From: an uncultured Gammaproteobacteria bacterium
Lineage (GTDB): Bacteria > Pseudomonadota > Gammaproteobacteria > UBA9214
DNA: 5,756 bases
Assembly: GCA_905480305.1 (NCBI GenBank)
Contig: CAJQPV010000204.1
Coordinates: forward strand, 1-5,756
Reading direction: 5' to 3'
Shown: piece by piece, positions 4,965-5,756 of the stretch
Position numbering within the stretch: the first letter of the stretch is position 1
Layout: each line of letters starts with the position of its first letter
Program-made: the position numbers and the translations under genes
Notes under the pieces: model-generated
Database searches by the model: none
What the model was told of the DNA's origin: nothing
Seen by the model: only the letters and a program-made list of their open reading frames with translations

Positions 4965-5756
4965 GTGCAGGGTTTGCCCCGGCCACCCGGTAAACAATCC
5001 TGGGCCACTGTTGGCGTGTTTGTTGTGTTGCTTGCAACATTGTTCTTGCTGTTACCACAAACCGTTTGTGCCGATGAAATAACCACGCAGACGAAAAAAC
5101 TGCAGCAGCTTCAGCAACAGATCGAGGCGGTGCGCAACGAGATAAATACCCTGCAGGGTCAACACAATTCCCTGCAGGACGTGCTGCAAAAAACTGAAAA
5201 ACAGATTGGCCGGGTTAGCGCTGAATTACGTCAGCTGGATGCGCGTAGCGCGATGGTTCAACAAAAAATCCGCGAGCTACAGGATCAACGCGCCAGTGAG
5301 AAAGCCCGTCTGGGCGGCATGCGTACACGCTTCGAAGAGGAATTGCAGGTGGCCTACATGGCCGGAAGACAGCAGCGTATCAAGCTGTTGCTGAGCCAGG
5401 AAGAGCCGGCGGCAATCGGACGTATGCTGGTATATCACGGCTACTTTGCGCGCGCGCGCGGTGAACGCATACAGCTGCTGCAGGCGTCGTTACAGCACCT
5501 GCAAGAGATAGAAATGGCGCTGGATGAGCAGCAGACCGAGACAGCACGTTTGCGACAACAACAGGCGGATAAATCAGCCAGCCTGCTGGAACAGCAGGAC
5601 AGCCGTCGCCAGGTCATGGCGCAGTTACAGGCGCAAATGCAGTCCAGGACGACGCAGCTTGGAACGCTGCAGCAGGATCAGCAACGACTGCAAAAGCTGG
5701 TACAGTCGCTGACACTGGCGCTGCAGGAAATACCCCGGGATGACACGCAATACACT
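4965..5756 (+). CDS. envC: Murein hydrolase activator EnvC (5' part only)
   Basis: EnvC is a periplasmic protein that, under FtsEX control, activates the amidases AmiA and AmiB to split septal peptidoglycan during division. The 264 codons seen stay open to the right edge; the C-terminal LytM-like domain is outside the window. An N-terminal signal peptide is visible: a basic start, a hydrophobic core at about 15-31, and a likely signal peptidase I site after VCA (34-36). Two Gln-rich coiled-coil stretches follow (about 37-120 and 165-255). Between them lies the conserved segment with VAYMAGRQQRIKLLLSQEEP (128-147) and YHGYFARARGERI (156-168), which resembles the E. coli EnvC helical region before its second coil. 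The start is inferred as the GTG at 4965, one base after the gpmI stop; it gives a full signal peptide. No clear Shine-Dalgarno is present, so translation is probably coupled to gpmI. gpmI-envC is also the order in E. coli. Confidence 0.9.
   Translation, partial: MQGLPRPPGKQSWATVGVFVVLLATLFLLLPQTVCADEITTQTKKLQQLQQQIEAVRNEINTLQGQHNSLQDVLQKTEKQIGRVSAELRQLDARSAMVQQKIRELQDQRASEKARLGGMRTRFEEELQVAYMAGRQQRIKLLLSQEEPAAIGRMLVYHGYFARARGERIQLLQASLQHLQEIEMALDEQQTETARLRQQQADKSASLLEQQDSRRQVMAQLQAQMQSRTTQLGTLQQDQQRLQKLVQSLTLALQEIPRDDTQYT
5447..5460 (+). repeat. Alternating GC dinucleotide run inside envC
   Basis: Fourteen bases alternate pyrimidine and purine (T followed by GCGCGC and so on), encoding part of an Ala-Arg-Ala-Arg stretch. 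Such runs can slip during replication and can adopt Z-form DNA. The reading frame is intact here. Confidence 0.8.

Noticed and set aside
4786..5086. Minus-strand open frames across the gpmI-envC junction
   Set aside because: Antisense to two recognisable genes; the low-complexity Ala/Ser/Gly stretch mirrors the gpmI tail.
5206..5712. Short Arg/Ser-rich plus-strand frames within envC
   Set aside because: Out-of-frame readings of the Gln-rich coiled-coil coding sequence.

Overview
The window reads as a chromosomal housekeeping segment from a gammaproteobacterium, with moderately GC-rich coding DNA. The order trmL, gpsA, secB, a membrane-anchored rhodanese (yibN), gpmI and envC is the order known from Escherichia coli and its relatives. 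Here cysE and grxC, which sit among these genes in E. coli, are absent. A class 1B-like dihydroorotate dehydrogenase and a SqrR/BigR-type ArsR regulator have been added at the edges. These differences, together with the sulfur flavour of the regulator and the rhodanese, suggest a lineage outside the Enterobacterales, perhaps a Chromatiales-like sulfur bacterium. That placement is inference from gene content only.

Layout. Positions 1-247 (minus) carry the first 82 codons of pyrD, running off the left edge. trmL starts 22 bp away in the opposite direction (270-737, plus). It converges on gpsA (726-1733, minus) with a 12-bp overlap of the 3' ends. gpsA is the last gene of a minus-strand series read arsR (2827-3141), yibN-like rhodanese (2320-2751), secB (1795-2283), gpsA. 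A 199-bp divergent intergenic region (3142-3340) holds an AT-rich inverted repeat with a perfect TATAAT inside it, facing arsR, and a candidate promoter for gpmI. gpmI (3341-4963, plus) is followed after one base by envC (from 4965, plus), which runs off the right edge before its catalytic-like LytM domain.

Function. Most genes are core cell functions: pyrimidine synthesis (pyrD), wobble-base methylation of tRNA-Leu (trmL), phospholipid precursor synthesis (gpsA), protein export (secB), glycolysis (gpmI) and septal peptidoglycan splitting (envC). The less routine part is the arsR-rhodanese pair. The regulator has two cysteines 66 residues apart, the spacing of the persulfide sensors SqrR and BigR, and it lies directly upstream of a rhodanese with an intact catalytic cysteine. 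A plausible reading is a small reactive-sulfur-responsive module built onto the conserved secB-gpsA cluster. I see no mobile element, RNA gene or CRISPR array, and nothing that clearly amounts to an undescribed system. The sulfur-sensing hypothesis is the best lead.
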